Of a DNA stretch of 64,000 bases, positions 12,305-25,034 are shown piece by piece. Position 1 is the stretch's first letter, and every line of letters begins with the position of its first letter. Position numbers and translations under genes: made by a program. The DNA comes from Maea johnstoni (Eukaryota > Annelida > Polychaeta > Spionida > Magelonidae), in the NCBI GenBank assembly GCA_963942565.1, contig OZ012685.1, positions 25,981,878 to 26,045,877 of the forward strand, read 5' to 3'. The notes under the pieces were generated by a model, which was not told the DNA's origin, did no database searches, and saw nothing but the letters and a program-made list of their open reading frames with translations.

Positions 12305-12435
12305 TTAACCCTTCCAATGCGCTACTTTCATCCAAAGCACAATGATGCAAAGATTTTTAAAAACCATCTTAACTCTGTCATGTTGGTATTCATTGGAAAG
12401 CTCTCGCTGAGTACTGTCTGATGAGTACTCATAAG
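12305..12435 (-). mobile_element. Dominant TTAA MITE, minus, right-truncated
   Basis: TTAACCCTTCCAATGC start, runs to gatgagtactcataag and stops. Last unit of the upstream array. Confidence 0.85.
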
Positions 12436-12732
12436 GCGTGTTTTTCCAAAAGAAGCTTTTTTGGCCAGGTGGATTTCGCCTTTATAGCCAGGCTGTTTTG
12501 GGCACTACAAGCCATATTGGGTTTATTTAGTTTCTCTCCTACAAGCCCTTTGACTTGCTACAAGTCTGTGTTATCTGGCTCTTTCCTTAGTCTCACTGAT
12601 CTAACCTGAGTTGATTGTATTACAGGTGTAGTTCTGAATAAATATTTTGAAAGGGGGGCACACTTGAGCTTCAAACTGCAACTAATGAAAACTGTACTGT
12701 CATCTATAGTTTGAGAGAGGCATCAAACCTAC

Positions 12733-12948
12733 TTAACCCTTCTGCTTCTGGTGGCTTATATGGCTAGTACAAAATTATTCAAAAAAAAATGAAAAAGGAT
12801 TGAAACCCTGGTACATTTGCTACTCATCTGAGAGTACTCAGCGAAAGCTGTTCTATGAATACCAACATGACATGGTGTAAATGGTTTTCAAAAATATTTG
12901 CGTCCTTTGTGCTTTGGATAAAAGTAGCCTCATCATTGGAAGGGTTAA
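12733..12948 (+). mobile_element. Dominant TTAA MITE, plus, complete
   Basis: TTAACCCTTCTGCTTCTGG to CATTGGAAGGGTTAA, 216 bp. Confidence 0.93.
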
Positions 12949-13303
12949 TATTAAGTGGTGTGGGCATTACCCCTAACTCAGGCTTACAAGGCTAACATTT
13001 TAGCCCCCAACCCGACCTGCGCGATGAAGGGAACATTGGCAGCTGGATGTGTTTAGATACAGTGTGTGCAATGCGAGGATGTTGCGACTACTGTTGACAT
13101 ACATTCCATGTCCAGTGAATGTCCAGTTTGGCTCTGTGTGGGCCTGTGGCCGCTCTTGTGTGAAGTGACTGTCCAGATGCTTCAGGCCGCAGTGCTGGGT
13201 AGGCATGTGTGACTAGGTGTGTGGGATGCCGCTACTGGTCCTAACACGCCCCGCTCGCCTCCAGGGGTACTGCGCCTATGGCTCATGCTCTTTGCTTAGC
13301 CAG

Positions 13304-13600
13304 GCCTTAACATTGCAGGCTGGTCATCTCTGCACTGATCACAGCGGATAGCCTAGATTTCTAGGCTATCATATGTATTTTTCCAGCATGCAACATAACA
13401 ACTTGCCCCGTTGCAAGTTTCAAGTGAATTCGGCAAAAAACAGCAATGGCACATGCCTTAACATTGCAGGCTGGTCATCTCTGCACTTGGCTCAGTGCAT
13501 AGCCTAAATTTCTAGGCTGTCATATGTATATTTTCCAGCGTGTGGCATAACCACTTGCCTCGTTGCAAGTTTCAAGTGAATTTGGTTAAAAAAAAAACTC
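13304..13600. repeat. 152-bp tandem duplication
   Basis: Copies beginning ccttaacattgcaggctggt at 13304 and 13456. Each contains tttctaggct and cgttgcaagtttcaagtgaa. It overlaps the repeat below. Confidence 0.9.
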
Positions 13601-13805
13601 AATCGGGCATGCAGAACAAGGCACTAACTTGCCCCGCTCAATAAGTAATGATTTGGTCACCGCAGATTCCTCGCAATGTAACTCACCTTTATTTATCAGA
13701 GTGGCAGGGCAAGTGGAAGTGCTGGTGGGGCAAGTGAACTTTAGGGTCAGCTTGCCCTGCTTTGCAAGTAATGTTTTGGAACCTATGTTGCACCCTGTTT
13801 TCTGT
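13375..13805 (+). repeat. Cttgcccc-rich dispersed repeat, copy 1
   Basis: Shares, in inverted orientation, words such as cttgccccgc, ttatttatcagagtggc, gggcaagtggaagtgc and aagtaatgttttggaacct with 41028-41290. Family not recognised. Confidence 0.7.
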
Positions 13806-13849
13806 CATATGTTTACTATTACCAGGCACCAAATAGTCTAGGGAGCCAT

Positions 13850-14700
13850 AGTAGCCAGTTTAGATTACAGTTATCTCACCAGGGGAATATAGGACTCAGT
13901 TTGTTAAAACCTCTAAAGATAGGGAGATCAAGTGGTGCCATCTATCTACCATACATGGTACCACACTACATCGCTTGGTCAGCAGTCAGCACAGAAGGGA
14001 ATGTCAGCTCTTTTAAGGGCTAGGAGCCTATAGTCTAGTCAGGAGTCAGCAAATGGCTAGTCAAGATTTTAGACTAGCTGATAGGACTTTTATGTGTTTA
14101 TACCCTATAATGTATTAGTCGATGCATAGCCTGGATAAGGGTTTTGCCTGTTCTTTGGTTATTGAGTTCATGCCATAGCCACAGGAGAGAATAGTAGGAG
14201 CATTGGAGCCAGAATAAATGACCATAAATCTTTGTGGGATGGTATCTTTCTCTTTTATATTCTGATCTGGGAAGGCAGGCATGTAATAGCAATATGCAGC
14301 AACCTTGTTTCAATAGAGGCAATCGCTTGCAGCCCAAACTGCCTGACTATATTGGTGGTATCTCGATAACATAAGGAATATTTATTTCAAACATATTTGA
14401 GTGAGTGAGAGAGAGTTGTTCATTTAAACGCTAACTACAAGTCGTCTGCAAATAGTATGTGAATTTTTGCCCTATTCCAAAGTCCAGAGAACATTTGTCA
14501 AGTTGCTCTATAGGCATAATTGGGTTGATAGAAACCTTATGAAATACAGCTGAAATGATTTTTCTAGTGATTTAATGTCACACAGGGCATAGATTAAAAT
14601 CTAGGAATATCTTATATGTTTGACTCATATCTCCATTATCATTCCCATCAATGTAAAAAAGTGAGTTAGTATTGTGTGGAGTTCTATCAGATCTTTATAC
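13850..14700. other. Unannotated stretch
   Basis: No exon-like frame, RNA gene or transposon ends recognised. Confidence 0.45.
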
Positions 14701-14913
14701 TTAACCCCTCTGCTGCTTATGTTACATTCTTCCAATGCACAGAAAAGCAAAAAATTATGAAAATCATCTTAACCCTGTCATGTTAGTATTCATTGGAAAG
14801 CTCTCGATGAGAACTATCAGATTAATACCCATTTGTCATGGTTTCAGTCATTTTTCAGGATTTTTACATAATTTTGTTTTGGCTAATTTAGCCACCAGCA
14901 GCATCAGGGTTAA
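14701..14913 (-). mobile_element. Dominant TTAA MITE, minus, complete
   Basis: TTAACCCCTCTGCTGC on the left, CAGCAGCATCAGGGTTAA on the right. Confidence 0.92.
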
Positions 14914-16216
14914 AACAATCACAGTGCAACTGTACACTTTTCTCAAAGCTTCTTGTAGCAAGCCATGTGCCTGCAAACGTCTAGGCATGGCGCCGCTTTG
15001 GCGCAGCTATTTCTACCTTATTTTATTGGCGTATTTATAATAATACTGAAAACAATCATATGTAACACAATATTGATTTTGTCATCTGGTATGACTATTG
15101 CATGTCTGGATGGAAAATTGCCATTGCAGGAATTCTGAAGTATTTTGTTAAGTATGTTTTATTGCATTGGAAAGGTCATATGATATCACTGGCATTTGTG
15201 ATGCAAAAACAAATATTTCTTGTCAGGCACTTGGAAACAAGGCCAGTCACTGCTGATAGTTTATCATAGTTGCCTGAAGAGTCTTTGGGGATGATAATAA
15301 ATAGAAACGAATATAGACGTCCAATTAATCGGACATGACTATTAATCGCTCATTCATCCTCTGATTTTTATTATCAAATGCAGTTTTATAAGATCTGATT
15401 GTTGTTTTTTTGGTTTTTTGAAAAAAATATTGTATCATAAATTAGCCTATTGATCGATTGAGAGATTCCACTAAAGCCTGCCACATCTTAGATAAAATCA
15501 CACAGTACTGTAACAAGTAAAACTGAGAGCTTCAAGTGATATTTTAAGAGAGCCAGATAAGCTCCTTTACAAAAATGGAGCCATTGATAAAAGTGCCCCC
15601 AATCAAGATTCTAGGCGGAGCCTAGAACCCTTGAACAAGCCAAAACTACCAAAGGAAAATTGCTTCATAACACCTAGTATTTACATATAACACGCATATT
15701 GCATGGCTATATGCCTGAGCTATTTAGATCTCTCAGGATTTCTGAACCTGGTTGACTACATCCCATTGGCAGAGCCTCGTGCTGACTATGGAGGACACAA
15801 AACAAGCCGCCCCTTTGATTACACCCCAAATTGTCAGAAAAAATAAATCATCAGCAAGATGCCAACTTTCCAGTTCTTAGTAGTACTTAGTATAATATTT
15901 TGGTGATATGGTAGTTCTGAGAAATTGGCAAAGAAATTGATATTAGATAGAGTGCATTAGTCTACAATGCCTGAGCCACAAATGTCTTGGCTTCAGGACA
16001 TTGCAGTTAATGTAATACCTGGAATCCATGGCTTAATACTAATACCATTTACTATATAAGGTATAAAACATTTTTTTGATTCTATCTTAAGTAGAATACT
16101 AGGCAGATAGGCATCCATTTTATTTGCCCGTTATATTTTGTGTATTCATATTTCCTTATGTTTTTAAGTCTGCATATTGATTCTTAGTTTGAGAATAGGG
16201 TAGGAACATACAGTAA
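14914..16216. other. Unannotated stretch
   Basis: AT-rich. cggacatgactattaatcgc at 15330 resembles the ends of some hAT MITEs but no partner end was seen. Confidence 0.4.
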
Positions 16217-16221
16217 CAGGT

Positions 16222-16437
16222 CTTAGCCAGGATTTATAAACTGGGTGGCCAAAATTGGCAAATTTTTGGGGGGTGTCCAGATTTTTAAGGAGGACCACAA
16301 TATATTCAGATTTAAACCATAAGCATGTAAATTAAAGTCTATCAAAATAAGGCATGATATCCTTATACAATGAATGGCATTGGATTATTGGAATTATATG
16401 GAGATGAAAAAGTTCGATAATATGCCCTGCTGGCTAA
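16222..16437 (-). mobile_element. CTTAGCCAG-ended MITE
   Basis: Starts cttagccaggatttataaac and ends near gccctgctggctaa. The interior matches the fuller copies (tcaaaataaggcatgatatc). Confidence 0.75.
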
Positions 16438-17096
16438 TGTACAGGAACTAGTGTTAGTAGAAAATATTAAGGTCTGCAGAGAATGGGAAACAAGCATTTT
16501 TGTTTTTGCCTAATGTTCATTTGTTTCGTTTAGTGTCTCAGAAATGCTGCATGCAAATGTCTTAGGTCCTTGCCAGCATATTAATACCTACTAATGTTCA
16601 TTTGGCTGCCATTGGAATTAGATAAGCCCCTGGCACTGTCACTGTATACCCACTATATACAATTGTTAATCCTGACCTCAGAACAGCATTAGCATTTGGG
16701 ATCAACATCTAAAGTGCAGCCAATATCCATTTGCTGGTTGATACTGCAGGATACTCCCTGATATGTGTTTGTAATGCACCTAGCCTAACTCAGCTCTCAG
16801 AGACAACATCAAGCAAATGTCCACTGTCATCTCTCTGAGTGGCTCAAATATTTTGTACAATTATTCGATGTAGATGCAATTTAGGCTGCATCTTTCAAGT
16901 ATCAGAGCTGGACATAAATCCCCTTATTGCACTCAGAATTGGCCAAACTGTTTTGATTACTTATCTCCCAAACAAACACACATTTTTGTAAGTGACTATA
17001 GAAGAATTGTTCCAGATAACTCAACCCATAACTTTCCTTCAACTAAGGCATCTAGTATTTTATATACCTCTGATCGGTCATGATTGAGAACAGGGT

Positions 17097-17337
17097 CTTA
17101 GCCAAGATTTATAAAATGGGTGCCCAAAATTAGCAATTGTCAAATTTTGGGTTACCCAATAGATTTCAGCCGTAAGCATGTTTAAATTTATCAAAATAAT
17201 GCATAACAATGTAATAGGAATTATATGGAGATGAGCAAACTCTATTATATGATTGAGAAAATAATTGGGTGTCTGCTGAGGGGTGCTTTTTAAGGGTTTG
17301 GATGTTCAAATGATGCCCAGATGCCCTGATGGCTAAG
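17097..17337 (-). mobile_element. CTTAGCCAG-ended MITE, both ends present
   Basis: cttagccaagatttataaaa at the left; gccctgatggctaag at the right. Interior as in 16222. Confidence 0.8.
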
Positions 17338-17519
17338 ACTATGATAGAGATATTGCCTTAAATGCTTATCCAAGACTGAAGTGACCAATGGTATGAGAAG
17401 CGGTGTGATGGATTGTGTTTACAGTGTATGCAGTGATGCAGGCTGCTGAGGACGGGTGCCTTGATTCTGAGAGACGCCACGTGTAGTGGTAGCAAGCTAA
17501 GTAGAGTGTTATAGTACAT

Positions 17520-17605
17520 AATGATTATAATAAGATTGTCCCTTATAAAGTGCTATTTCCATTAAAATGTTCAAAAGCGCTAAACAGTCTTAGGATAAAA
17601 TACTA
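17520..17605 (-). mobile_element. Retroposon 3' end fragment, minus strand
   Basis: Read on the minus strand it contains gcgcttttgaacattttaat followed by tttataagggacaatc and an AT-rich tail (ttattataatcatt). This resembles the common SINE/LINE 3' end that also occurs at 49277. Confidence 0.55.
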
Positions 17606-17985
17606 TTTGTTGCAAGGGAAGTTAAAAATATATATATATATATATGTTAAAGAGAGTATATTATGGTCCCCCTTCCTTTAAGTAAAAAAGATATACATGT
17701 ACACTCGGTGAAACTTGCACATACATGTTACATTCATGGCCATGGCTGTGAAAATAGCAAAAATATGCAAAAAAATATATATACATAAATATTTGAATAT
17801 AGGAATTCTGTAATTCAGGTGTATCATAGAATACTACTTGTTGCAAGGGAAGTTAAAAAAATATGAAACTTGCACATACATGTTACATTCATGGCTATGG
17901 CTGTGAAAATAGCAAAAATATGCAAAAATATATATACATGAATATTTGAATATAGGAATTCTGTAATTCAGGTGTATCATATATT
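17605..17985. repeat. Tandem duplication, ~150-225 bp
   Basis: tacttgttgcaagggaagtt and cttgcacatacatgttacat to gaattctgtaattcaggtgt occur twice (17607-17823 and 17834-17983). The first copy has an extra AT-rich insert. Confidence 0.88.
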
Positions 17986-18537
17986 TTTGAATGAAACTAA
18001 ACTCAAAACGTTATGGTAACCCTACCTCAAGTATAAAGATTCCAGTTTCTGGGCTACCAAAACTTATATTTTAGTAGCTAAATTAAGTTATTAGGCCATT
18101 GCTATTAACAAATGTAGGGTAGAGACTTCCAAGAAAATCCTTGGATTTTCTTGTGATAATCCTAGGAATTCATTGGCTTTCCCAAGTTGAGTTGGTAAGG
18201 GATGCTGTCAGAAACTGGTTTCATCGCTCTTTGAGGCATAGAATGGCACGGTCTAGGGTATAATATCACAGCTGCCTTTCGGGTACAAAAATTGTGCGCT
18301 GCAGCCTGTAATGTATATCTACCTCACCTATCAGCTTGGAAATGATTGTGTTTATCAGAAGTGGAACGTTATCTCTGGGCTAGGGTTAAATCTGCCGTCA
18401 AACTAGAAATATAAACTGGGTGCTAGCTGTAAAAGATAACAAGTACATCTCTTACATGGCTGAGAGAGGGGGTTCTGTCTGGCCTAGGGGTTACGCTGCC
18501 TGGCTCCCAAGCATGACGTTGTACATGCGAGCAAAGT

Positions 18538-18675
18538 CTTAGCCAGCAGGGAGTCTGCATGGGCATGATTTGGACACCCAAACCCTTTAAAATCACCCTT
18601 TAGGACACCCAATATTTTTTGTAAATGATCTCTTAAAATGTCATTTTCAAACATATAATTGAATTTATTTCATCC
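18538..18675 (+). mobile_element. CTTAGCCAG-ended MITE, left part
   Basis: cttagccagcagggagtctg and ggacacccaaaccc as in 54705; right end missing. Preceded at 18480 by ggcctaggggttacgctgcc, a possible SINE-head fragment. Confidence 0.7.
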
Positions 18676-18689
18676 AGTGGAAATTCCAT

Positions 18690-18781
18690 GACATGCAAAA
18701 CTCCTGAAAAATGACTGAACCCCTGGTACATGGGTACTCGTCTGAGAGTACTCAGCGATAGCTTTCTATTGAATACCAACA
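18690..18781 (+). mobile_element. Dominant MITE fragment, plus
   Basis: Interior only: ctgaaaaatgactgaacccc to ctattgaataccaaca. Confidence 0.8.
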
Positions 18782-18906
18782 TTTTGTTTTGATCAGCCCC
18801 GCTCCTGACTGATGTGTAAGTGTGTAGAGTGATGGGGACGAATGGCAGCGAACTCTGAGGTCACAGTAATTAATCAACAGACCATTTACTGTCCAGGCAC
18901 AGCCAG

Positions 18907-19078
18907 TTAACCTTAATATCCTGGTACTGGCTAAGTTTGCCAATACAAAATTATGCAAAAATCCTTAAAAATTATTAAAACCTGGGCAAATGGGTACTCA
19001 TCTGAAAGTACTCAGTGAGAGCTTTCCGATGAATACCAACATGACAAGGTTTAGCAGCTTCAGCATTGAAAGGGTTAA
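18907..19078 (+). mobile_element. Dominant TTAA MITE, plus, internal deletion
   Basis: TTAA at both ends; lacks the stretch between tttagcag and cttcagcattg that good copies have. Confidence 0.87.
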
Positions 19079-19730
19079 CATTTACATGAGTCACCTGGAC
19101 AAAGGATGCTTTTGAGATGAATGTTGAATCAAGCATAATTGCATGAAATATTTGGCAAGGAATTGTGGTTTCACTCAATTTTTTTCTCATTCATTTTTTT
19201 TTCGAAAAATTCAAAAGTTAATTTCCAAAGGTCCAAAAGGTCAATTCAACACTTATGTCTTTAGTACTTCAGGAGTTTCTTCCAAATTACTTGTTTAAAA
19301 AGTCTTGTGAAATATCCTTTGCAAGAAGGCGGAAAGGAGACAATGGAAAGTAAGCAGAAATGGATCTGAAACTGTCTCTCTGAATGAGTGGGGAGCGATT
19401 GAAATAAATGTAATAATAACAGCCAATGTTTGTACTAGGTCTTTAAGACTTTGCTATCCTTTTCTGGCAAGAGGTGATACTGAGTGATTCCAAGCTGATT
19501 GATTTCCATTCAAAACATTCTAGAGCCCCAGACTCATGCACAGCTCTCGTAAATGGAGTGTCTGAGAAATTTGTGGCAAATCATGCAATTTGTGGTGCCA
19601 TTACACAGACACCATTCCATAGCATTTGGCAATAAGCATTTTGTGATATCACACACATCATGCATAATGAATGCTCCTTGAAAATTGTCTTCTTCATGGA
19701 TTCACAAAATATTTTAGGAGTGTGATATGA

Positions 19731-20602
<872 letters not shown>

Positions 20603-21087
20603 TATATATGATGCGAGCCAAAGAGCACTAGCATTTAACAGTTTAGTTGCAAACATATTCCATGGCTGATGGTTTTCCACTCATTGCAACTATTGTTAAC
20701 TGATATGAAAACTGCTATCATTAGATCTAATATGGTAATGTGGGTAAAGTACACAGATCAGTGTTTTCTATTAATCCCTCAAGAGACACACACTCGATAC
20801 CATGCTACAGAATAACAATTATGCCAAAAGATCAACTAAGCGCCATTTGTCATGTGTCATTCTAACTTGTAAGTCAATGACAAATGTGCATTTCTTAATA
20901 TCCAAAGTGCATTGTTGATGCAGGAAAAAATGATCTGATCTTTTGTTCAAAACATGACATTACTATGGTGTGACATCAAATACCACTTCACACAGATTTA
21001 GAATAAAAGTAAACCTTCATTCTTATGGAAAATGGGTTTCTGCGTGTGTCTGCCTGTGTATAGTGACCCTCAATTGAATAGGGGAAT

Positions 21088-21115
21088 ATTATTATTATTA
21101 TTATTATTATTTTTA

Positions 21116-21186
<71 letters not shown>

Positions 21187-21208
21187 GTTATATAGTTAAT
21201 ATCATTGC

Positions 21209-21266
<58 letters not shown>

Positions 21267-21267
21267 A

Positions 21268-21312
<45 letters not shown>

Positions 21313-21372
21313 CATTATTACTACTATTATTATTGTTATTATTATTATCGTTATTATTATTACTATTATAGA
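21088..21372. repeat. (ATT)n microsatellite
   Basis: Long TTA/ATT run broken by a short non-repeat piece at 21183-21210. Could descend from a retroposon tail; no adjoining element body recognised. Confidence 0.95.
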
Positions 21373-21705
21373 ATAATATTTAATTAATAGAACTGACTTA
21401 CATTATAAAATTATCGCTTTAAATCTCAATTTGTTTTATTTGAGCCTCCAACACAATACTATCTAGATTTATATGTATCCTAAGAGTTCCCTGTACGTGA
21501 CTGCCTCACTGCATGGGATTGAGCTGTTGAACTTGTAGCACAGCTTGCCCTGCTGGCCTAGGAGTAAGAGTTCAGTTAGCCTATTACATAGATCTGCATA
21601 TCCCTGGTACCTGCACATCCTCCACTGCTACTTCAGCCCCCAACTTGACCTATGGACAAGACCACAGCGAGTGTTTGTGTGGCAAACTCCAACGAGGCCT
21701 CTGGA

Positions 21706-21919
21706 TTAACCCTTATGATACTGGTGGCTAATTTTGCCAATACTTAATAATGCAAAATAGGTGATAAGTAACTGAAACCCTCCCACAAGGGTTCTCATCT
21801 AAGAGTACTAACTGAGAGATATCTAATAAATACCAACAAAACAGGTTTTAGATGGTATTCTAAGTTTGTTGCATCCTTGTGCTTTGAATGAGAGTAGCCT
21901 CAGCATTGAAGCCGGTTAA
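21706..21919 (+). mobile_element. Dominant TTAA MITE, plus, complete
   Basis: TTAACCCTTATGATACTGG to CATTGAAGCCGGTTAA. Confidence 0.92.
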
Positions 21920-21951
21920 CCTATATTCATACTTGCAGATGGGATCATAGT

Positions 21952-22250
21952 CTTAGCCAGCAGGGTGTCTGGACGTCTTTTGGACACCCAAATCCTCAAA
22001 AGTCACCCATTAGGACACCCACATTCTGTTGTGAGGAAATTTCAGAAATGTCTACATTAAGCATATAATTAATTTTTTTACCTCAATTTCATTCCCATAA
22101 CATTGTGTAAGGATATTATACCTCATTTCAATATGTAAATACATGTTTATGGTTGCAATCTGAGTATATTGTGATGTCCCTTAAAAATAGGAGACCCCAA
22201 AATTTAATAATTGCCTTTTTTAGGCACCCAGTTTCTAAATCCTGGCTAAG
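21952..22250 (+). mobile_element. CTTAGCCAG-ended MITE, complete
   Basis: Left cttagccagcagggtgtctg, right ctaaatcctggctaag, about 300 bp. The left third carries ggacaccca repeats. The terminal 9-10 bp are inverted. No clear target duplication. Confidence 0.82.
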
Positions 22251-23368
22251 AAACTGGATGGGATTATTTGGGAAATATTACTTACGTTAATGAATTCTCT
22301 CAAAACTTAACCTAGCCAATTTGTCATTTTATAAAAGTTCCCCATAAAAAGTGATGCAATACTTTTGAAAATGACTTTGAAACATGATTTCACAAAAGTT
22401 GGACAAAGGATTTGGGTTTATTTTTGAAAACCATTTCTCCCTTGAATATTTTCAAAAATATGCTTTTGCAGAGAGTTACATCAGTAGTTGGGGCAGGGCT
22501 ATTTTTGGATGCTGCAAGGGGGAAAATGTCATTACTATTAATGGTAATTGGGTTGTTTTACTATCAGCTAAAGTGCTGATAAGTATGATTAAATGCTGAA
22601 AGTATGATTTTAAGGTTTTGCCACATTTTATTTTGCTGGGTCTATAAGGAGATTTTCTAACATGATAGCCTTATTGATAGGTACTCTATCTAACTACAAT
22701 GGATAGTCTTGCTATCTTTTGTATTGTTGTCTATAACCTAATTGCATACAATAACTAATTGGTTTTGAACACTGATAAATGTAGTTAGTGTTAAGTACTT
22801 TGTTGATATCTTGCTGAAGTTATCTTTTTTTTCAATCAAAACAATCTTTCATATCATTATATGCCCACTGCTCATTCTCAGTTGTGATTGGTCAGATCAT
22901 GGTCACATGACCACCTTATAAAATTGATATTGGGGTGCAATATTACTTTCCAAACTTCAGGTTCATGTGCTCAATTCTCAACTTGAGCTCTTGAAAAGGA
23001 AGCCAACAGAAGTGAATTGAGACAAGAAACTCAGAAGAGTTTGTGGTTCTTGTAAAATCCTGATAAATAATGGACCCTTGCAAAAATGCGAACTGTATTA
23101 TCTTTATTGAAGACAAAATGCTTTTTCAAATTAGATAGATAAATATTAAATTTCTGAAACTAATTGCATGTGACTTATTATTTTGATTGCTATATTACTG
23201 AATTAACACAAAATCCATTCCAGAAGAAATTCAGAATAAGTTGGCCTGGAAATGGAAAACATATCAATAATATAATTTACATTTTCATAATTCTTTGAAT
23301 TATCTAATTGTCTAATTTGAATAAACAGTAAGCATATAATAAAACAGATTTGGCCCTTTGGTTTCATG
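22251..23368. other. Unannotated stretch
   Basis: AT-rich; a 71-codon open frame (22384-22599) has no recognisable family and no splice context. attgatattggggtgcaat at 22923 resembles the ends of the palindrome at 23369. Confidence 0.45.
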
Positions 23369-23505
23369 CAGTATCAATTTTTATTGCACTCGGAAAAATG
23401 ACATTGCACTCTGCGCAAGCGCCTCGTGCAATACCCTTTTTCAGAGTGCATGCAAAAGCCTCGTGCAATATCATTTTTTAGAGTGCAATGAGAATTGATA
23501 TTGTA
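23369..23505. repeat. Foldback palindrome (~137 bp)
   Basis: tatcaatttttattgcactc on the left pairs with gagtgcaatgagaattgata on the right. The interior repeats cctcgtgcaata twice. Likely a small foldback element. Confidence 0.8.
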
Positions 23506-23779
23506 CAAAACTAAAGTGCCATATTTGTATAATATTCTTTCCCATTCATTTTGACAAAATAGGATACAAAACAGATACACAGAATAAATGGCAGAAACAA
23601 ATTCATCAATGACACTGGATATTCTTATGGACATTTCTCTCCTGAGGGAGGGGCAGCCCTATTGGTGTATATTTCCTGCATTGGAATGCACAGCCATGTA
23701 CAGTTCAGACACCAATGGGGGTCAGCATAGAAGTGAAATTTGCTGTTATCTTGTGCATTCAATGCATGCACATTTCGAG

Positions 23780-24280
23780 CTTGGATAGGTTGATAATCAA
23801 ATTCAGCAAAATTGCACTAGACATAAATCACACAAGCAAGACTCTTTCCTACAAAAAGTGTGTGTGTTTTTTGCCATTGTGGCGGACCATAGTGGCACTG
23901 ACTGTGATATCAATAGGTCAATAATGAAGTCAGCAAGATTTCCCAAGAAACACATTTTACCAATAACACATAAGCCATGCTAGAAGCATTTTGTATTCGC
24001 AAATGTGCTTGACTATTTTGGCACCTCAATAGAGTGATATTAAATTCAGCATAACATCTGCAGAAATGAAGACTAGCTATACAATTTTCATACTGGTAGC
24101 ATTTTGCTTTTGCAATATATCTGACCTTGTGGGCATCACTAGCATTAAAAGGTTAATATAGAAATTCAGCATAATCTACCCAGGAGTAAAGTAAAATGAC
24201 CAGCAGCACATTTCTTTTGCTAGAAGCACTTTGCCGTTGGATTCTTGTACCTGGACATTTTAGCATTCTTTCCATCCAAT
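23780..24280. repeat. Old degenerate ~120-bp tandem array
   Basis: Diverged units share aattcagca(ta/aa) at about 23802, 23928, 24043 and 24162, and gctagaagca(t/c)ttt at 23970, 24096 (partial) and 24220. Confidence 0.6.
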
Positions 24281-25034
24281 GAATAACATATGAATGAAAT
24301 CTACAAAATAGCTTCTGATTCTGTGTGCTGGATTCAATATAGGATATAATGCATATCTGTGGATATTGTCTGCATACCTTTGAGGGTTACTCTGTGGCAA
24401 AGGACAATAAAGGCCTATAGAAATACAGCACTGGCTCAGCACTCGAGATCCCATTAATACATTATTCATGTGCTCTGCTGGTAAATCTTGTTATGAGTGG
24501 CATGGTAACCGTACGGCACGCGGCTTAAGGGATGGAAAATTGGACTGTGCAATTGAATTGCCTTTTCTGTATCAGGGGGCTAGATTGATGTTTAATGAAC
24601 TGGTAAGGAACTGCTGTGTAACTGTTTGCCACCATACTGAGTTCCTTTAGGGGTCTCTCAGGCTCAGAGGGGCTGCCTCTACGGCCAAATGGTCTAATGC
24701 AGTGTGCACCAACTGCTCCCTGAGTCTCTGACCACTAGTCAAGATCTTCCATCAGTTTGCCACAATGAAGTGTTCCTTTAGAGGATCTGTCGTGCTCAGG
24801 GAGGCTGCCTCTGTGGCCAAATGGTCTAATGCATAATGCACCAACTGCTCCCTGAGTCTCTGACCACTGGTCAAGATCTTCCAACAGTTTGCCATAATGT
24901 GCATTCTTAACCCTTATGCTGCTGTTGGATAATTTGGCCATAACAAAATCATGCAAAAAAAACTAAAAAATTGACTTAAACCCTGGCACATGCATACTCA
25001 TCTGAGAGTACTCGGGGAGAGCTTTCAAATGAGT

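Larger units (their letters stand above)
11042..12340. repeat. Degenerate ~200-bp tandem array built from a flank unit plus MITE end
   Basis: Five diverged units each contain cagcttcttagcttacac, ccacatagctaa, a gttcctgacataaggaac-like palindrome, and then the minus-orientation start of the dominant MITE (cccttctaatgc, gctactttcatcc). The last unit runs into a longer MITE copy (12305-12435). A hAT MITE (11159-11556) interrupts the first unit. Confidence 0.85.
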